From [Mycobacterium] manitobense (GTDB lineage Bacteria; Actinomycetota; Actinomycetes; Mycobacteriales; Mycobacteriaceae): DNA of 40,680 nt. The stretch covers positions 1 through 40,680 of the forward strand of contig NZ_JACKSJ010000119.1 in NCBI RefSeq assembly GCF_025821665.1, written 5' to 3'. Both the position numbers and the translations under genes were made by a program. A model generated the notes under the pieces. That model was given only the letters and a program-made list of their open reading frames with translations. It did no database searches and had not been told where the DNA came from. Position 1 is the stretch's first letter; each line of letters opens with the position of its first letter. Shown here in pieces: positions 35,056-40,680 of the stretch.

Positions 35056-35817
35056 ATGACCGACGCCGACGACATCCTGCTGATCGACACCACCGACCGG
35101 GTGCGCACCCTGACGCTGAACCGGCCGAAGGCCCGCAACGCGCTCTCGGCGGCGCTGCGCGGCAAGCTGTTCGGCGCGCTGCGGGACGCGGAGACCGACG
35201 ACGACCTCGACGTGCTGATCTTCACCGGCGCCGACCCCGTGTTCTGCGCCGGCCTGGACCTCAAGGAACTCGGCGACCAGACCGACCTGCCCGACATCTC
35301 GCCGAAGTGGCCGCACCTGACCAAACCGGTGATCGGTGCGATCAACGGCGCCGCCGTCACCGGCGGGCTGGAGATGGCGCTCTACTGCGACATCCTGATC
35401 GCCTCGGAGCAGGCCCGGTTCGCCGACACCCACGCCCGCGTCGGCCTGATGCCCACCTGGGGGTTGTCGGTGCGGCTGCCGCAGAAGGTCGGTGTCGGGC
35501 TGGCCCGCCGGATGAGCCTGACCGGCGACTACCTTTCGGCATCCGACGCGCTGCGGGCCGGACTGGTCACCCAGGTCGTCGCGCACGACGAGCTGCTGCC
35601 GACCGCGCGACAGGTCGCGGCCTCGATCGTCGGCAACAACCAGCGCGCGGTGCGGGCGCTGCTGGACTCCTACCACCGCATCGACGAATCGCAGACCAAC
35701 GCCGCCCTGTGGATCGAGGCCGACTCGGCGCGCCGCTGGATGGCGACGGCGTCCGGCGACGACATCGCCGCCAACCGCGCCGCGGTGTTCGAGCGGGGCC
35801 GCGCCCAGGTGCGCTGA
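35056..35817 (+). CDS. echA16: Enoyl-CoA hydratase/isomerase family protein EchA16
   Basis: A 253-residue crotonase-fold protein. The oxyanion-hole segment DPVFCAGLDLKEL is at residues 61-72 and INGAAVTGGLEMALYCDILIAS at 96-117. Glu106 matches the first catalytic Glu of hydratases, but the second is replaced by His126 in ADTHARVGLMPTWG. True hydratase activity is therefore doubtful; the same change is in the M. tuberculosis EchA16 as I recall it. The ATG at 35056 follows a TAGCGT -10 by seven bases. The gene converges on dinF. Confidence 0.9.
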   Translation: MTDADDILLIDTTDRVRTLTLNRPKARNALSAALRGKLFGALRDAETDDDLDVLIFTGADPVFCAGLDLKELGDQTDLPDISPKWPHLTKPVIGAINGAAVTGGLEMALYCDILIASEQARFADTHARVGLMPTWGLSVRLPQKVGVGLARRMSLTGDYLSASDALRAGLVTQVVAHDELLPTARQVAASIVGNNQRAVRALLDSYHRIDESQTNAALWIEADSARRWMATASGDDIAANRAAVFERGRAQVR

Positions 35818-35828
35818 CCGGCCGCAGG

Positions 35829-38679
<2,851 letters not shown>

Positions 38680-38680
<1 letters not shown>

Positions 38681-40680
38681 TACGTCCTCGCTTTTTCGAC
38701 GAGTTCGTACGCCTCGATGATGTCGCCTTCCTTGATGTCGGAGTACGTCAGCGTGAGACCGCATTCGTAACCCTCGCGCACCTCGGTGGCGTCGTCCTTC
38801 TCGCGCTTGAGCGACGAGATGGTGACGGTCTCGGCCACCACGACGTTGTCGCGCAGCAGGCGGGCCTTGGCGTTGCGCCGCATGATGCCCGACTGGACCA
38901 GGCAACCCGCGATGTTGCCGACCTTCGACGACCGGAAGATCGCGCGGATCTCGGCGCGGCCGAGCTCCTTCTCCTCGTAGACCGGCTTGAGCATGCCCTT
39001 GAGCGCGGCCTGGATCTCGTCGATGGCCTGGTAGATCACCGAGTAGTAGCGGATCTCGACGCCCTCGCGGTTGGCCAGCTCGGTGGCCTTGCCCTCCGCG
39101 CGGACGTTGAAGCCGATGATGATCGCATCCGAGGCCGACGCCAGGTTGACGTTGGTCTCGGTGACGCCACCGACACCGCGGTCGATGACGCGCAGTTCCA
39201 CCTCGTCGTCGATCTCGATGCCCAGCAAGGCCTCCTCCAGCGCCTCGACGGTGCCGGAGTTGTCGCCCTTGAGGATCAGGTTCAGCTGGCTGGTCTCCTT
39301 CAGCGCCGAATCCAGGTCCTCGAGGCTGATCCGCTTGCGCGAGCGCGCCGCCAGGGCGTTGCGCTTGCGGGCGCTGCGCCGGTCGGCGATCTGCCGGGCG
39401 ATGCGGTCCTCGTCGACCACGAGCAGGTTGTCACCGGCTCCCGGCACCGACGTGAAGCCGATGACCTGCACCGGCCGCGACGGCAGGGCATCGTGGATGT
39501 CCTCGCCGTGCTCGTCGACCATGCGCCGCACGCGGCCGTAGGCGTCGCCCGCGACGATCGAGTCGCCGACCCGCAGCGTTCCGCGCTGGATCAGCACGGT
39601 CGCGACGGGGCCGCGGCCACGGTCCAGGTGCGCCTCGATCGCCACACCCTGGGCCTCCATGTCCGGGTTGGCCCGCAGGTCCAGCGCCGCGTCCGCGGTC
39701 AGCAGGACCGCTTCGAGCAGCGCGTCGATGTTGGTGCCCTGCTTGGCGGAGATGTCGACGAACATGGTCTCGCCACCGAAGTCCTCGGCGACCAGGCCGT
39801 ACTCGGTGAGCTGACCGCGGATCTTGGCCGGGTCGGCGCCCTCCTTGTCGATCTTGTTGACCGCCACCACGATCGGCACGTCGGCCGCCTGCGCGTGGTT
39901 GATCGCCTCGACCGTCTGCGGCATGACGCCGTCGTCGGCCGCGACCACCAGGATCGCGATGTCGGTGGCCTTCGCACCACGGGCACGCATGGCGGTGAAC
40001 GCCTCGTGACCGGGGGTGTCGATGAAGGTGATCGGCCGCTCGGTGCCGTCGTGCTCGACCGTGACCTGGTAGGCGCCGATGTGCTGGGTGATGCCGCCGG
40101 CCTCGCCCTCGCGGACGGTGGCGTTGCGGATCGTGTCCAGCAACCGGGTCTTGCCGTGGTCGACGTGACCCATGACGGTGACCACCGGGGGCCGCTGCTC
40201 GAGGTCATCCTCGCCGCCCTCGTCCTCGCCGTAGGTGAGGTCGAAGGATTCGAGCAGCTCGCGGTCCTCGTCTTCCGGGGACACGACCTGCACGACGTAG
40301 TTCATCTCGTTGCCGAGCAGCTCGAGGGTCTCGTCGCCCACCGACTGCGTGGCGGTGACCATCTCACCGAGGTTGAACAGCGCCTGCACCAGCGAGGCCG
40401 GATTGGCGTTGATCTTGTCGGCGAAATCGCTCAGCGACGCGCCGCGGGCCAGCCGGATGGTCTCGCCGTTGCCGTGCGGCAACCGCACGCCGCCGACGAC
40501 CGGCGCCTGCATGTTCTCGTATTCGGCGCGTTTCGCCCGCTTCGACTTACGGCCGCGCTTCGGCGCGCCACCGGGACGCCCGAAGGCACCCGCGGCGCCA
40601 CCGCGCTGGCCTGGACGACCACCGCCGCCGCCACCGGGGCGACCGCGGAATCCGCCACCGGCACCGGCCGGTGCACCGCC
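38680..40680 (-). CDS. infB: Translation initiation factor IF-2, C-terminal two thirds (runs off right edge)
   Basis: The frame is open from the TAG at 38680-38682 to the window edge (666 residues visible). The leftmost coding part is a Gly/Arg/Pro-rich stretch and a basic run ([17 protein letters not shown]) typical of the mycobacterial IF-2 N-terminal region. Next come the IF2_N fold ([21 protein letters not shown]), the GTPase with GHVDHGKT (G1), DTPGHE (G3) and NKID (G4), and domains II to IV ending LVEKART. IF-2 brings initiator tRNA to the 30S subunit. The true start lies beyond the window; an internal ATG at 40512 is not the start. Confidence 0.97.

Noticed and set aside
40431..40676. 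An 81-codon minus-strand frame near the right edge
   Set aside because: The infB frame continues to the edge in another phase and encodes the expected Gly/Arg-rich IF-2 region.

Overview
The window is a high-GC actinobacterial chromosome segment from a mycobacterium, probably a fast-growing Mycolicibacterium-type species. I infer this from near-identity of many encoded proteins to remembered Mycobacterium tuberculosis sequences (ThyX, DapA, PNPase, MntR, PptT, IF-2), from the conserved gene order ftsK ... rnj-dapA-thyX ... dfrA-thyA ... dapB ... aldR/ald ... pepR-pnp-lppU-rpsO-ribF-mntR ... truB-pptT-pptH ... echA16-dinF-nrnA-rbfA-infB (the order of Rv2748c to Rv2839c), from a mycobacterial SOS box and a mycofactocin-type dehydrogenase, and from many start codons sitting 6 to 8 bases after a TANNNT -10 element, the signature of leaderless mycobacterial mRNAs. 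No database search was possible; all family names are from recognition.

Layout. 1-3.9 kb: the 5' end of ftsK on the minus strand, then plus-strand genes for an ABM monooxygenase-like protein and a mycofactocin-type SDR, then a TetR regulator with a dyad-rich promoter followed by an MpaB-type oxygenase and a small membrane protein. 3.9-7.4 kb: RNase J, DapA and ThyX on the minus strand. 7.4-8.8 kb: a tightly overlapping plus-strand group of four small uncharacterised genes, one of which seems to have lost its stop codon. 8.8-11.4 kb: a minus-strand group of a YcaQ-like DNA glycosylase, a TetR regulator and an unrecognised protein behind a palindromic operator. 11.5-14.7 kb: DHFR and ThyA (minus), then a dienelactone hydrolase and an AlkZ-like glycosylase (plus). 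14.6-16.8 kb: an operon led by dapB (minus). 16.9-18.3 kb: a 13E12-family HNH gene with a perfect SOS box in its promoter. 18.3-21.7 kb: MOSC protein, AldR, divergent alanine dehydrogenase, a YchJ/SEC-C protein and a DUF4334-type protein. 21.8-27.5 kb: pepR, pnp, lppU, rpsO and ribF, all minus, with structured leaders before rpsO and pnp. 27.6-29.2 kb: mntR, tandem terminator-like hairpins and a convergent TetR gene. 29.3-31.8 kb: truB, pptT and pptH, overlapping by GTGA junctions. 31.8-35.0 kb: a DUF3558-like secreted protein behind a KstR-like box, a CocE-type hydrolase, and DUF1802 and DUF2277 genes. 35.1-40.7 kb: echA16, then dinF, nrnA, rbfA and infB (minus; infB runs off the right edge).

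How the genes fit together. Lysine/diaminopimelate synthesis (dapA, dapB), folate and thymidylate synthesis (dfrA, thyA, thyX), RNA processing and decay (rnj, pnp, nrnA), ribosome and tRNA functions (rpsO, rbfA, infB, truB) and carrier-protein activation and deactivation (pptT, pptH) are the housekeeping core. The accessory content lies in the oxygenase cassette, the small-gene group at 7.4-8.8 kb, and the two glycosylase-like genes. I see no CRISPR array, rRNA, tRNA, transposase or prophage. In M. tuberculosis the interval between the Rv2800-like hydrolase and echA16 holds toxin-antitoxin genes and a type III CRISPR-Cas locus; here it holds only two small genes. I did not find a convincing wholly new system. 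The best candidates for a second look are the overlapping small-gene group, the TetR-controlled glycosylase locus, the two glycosylase motifs in one window, the rpsO and pnp leaders, and the KstR-like box.
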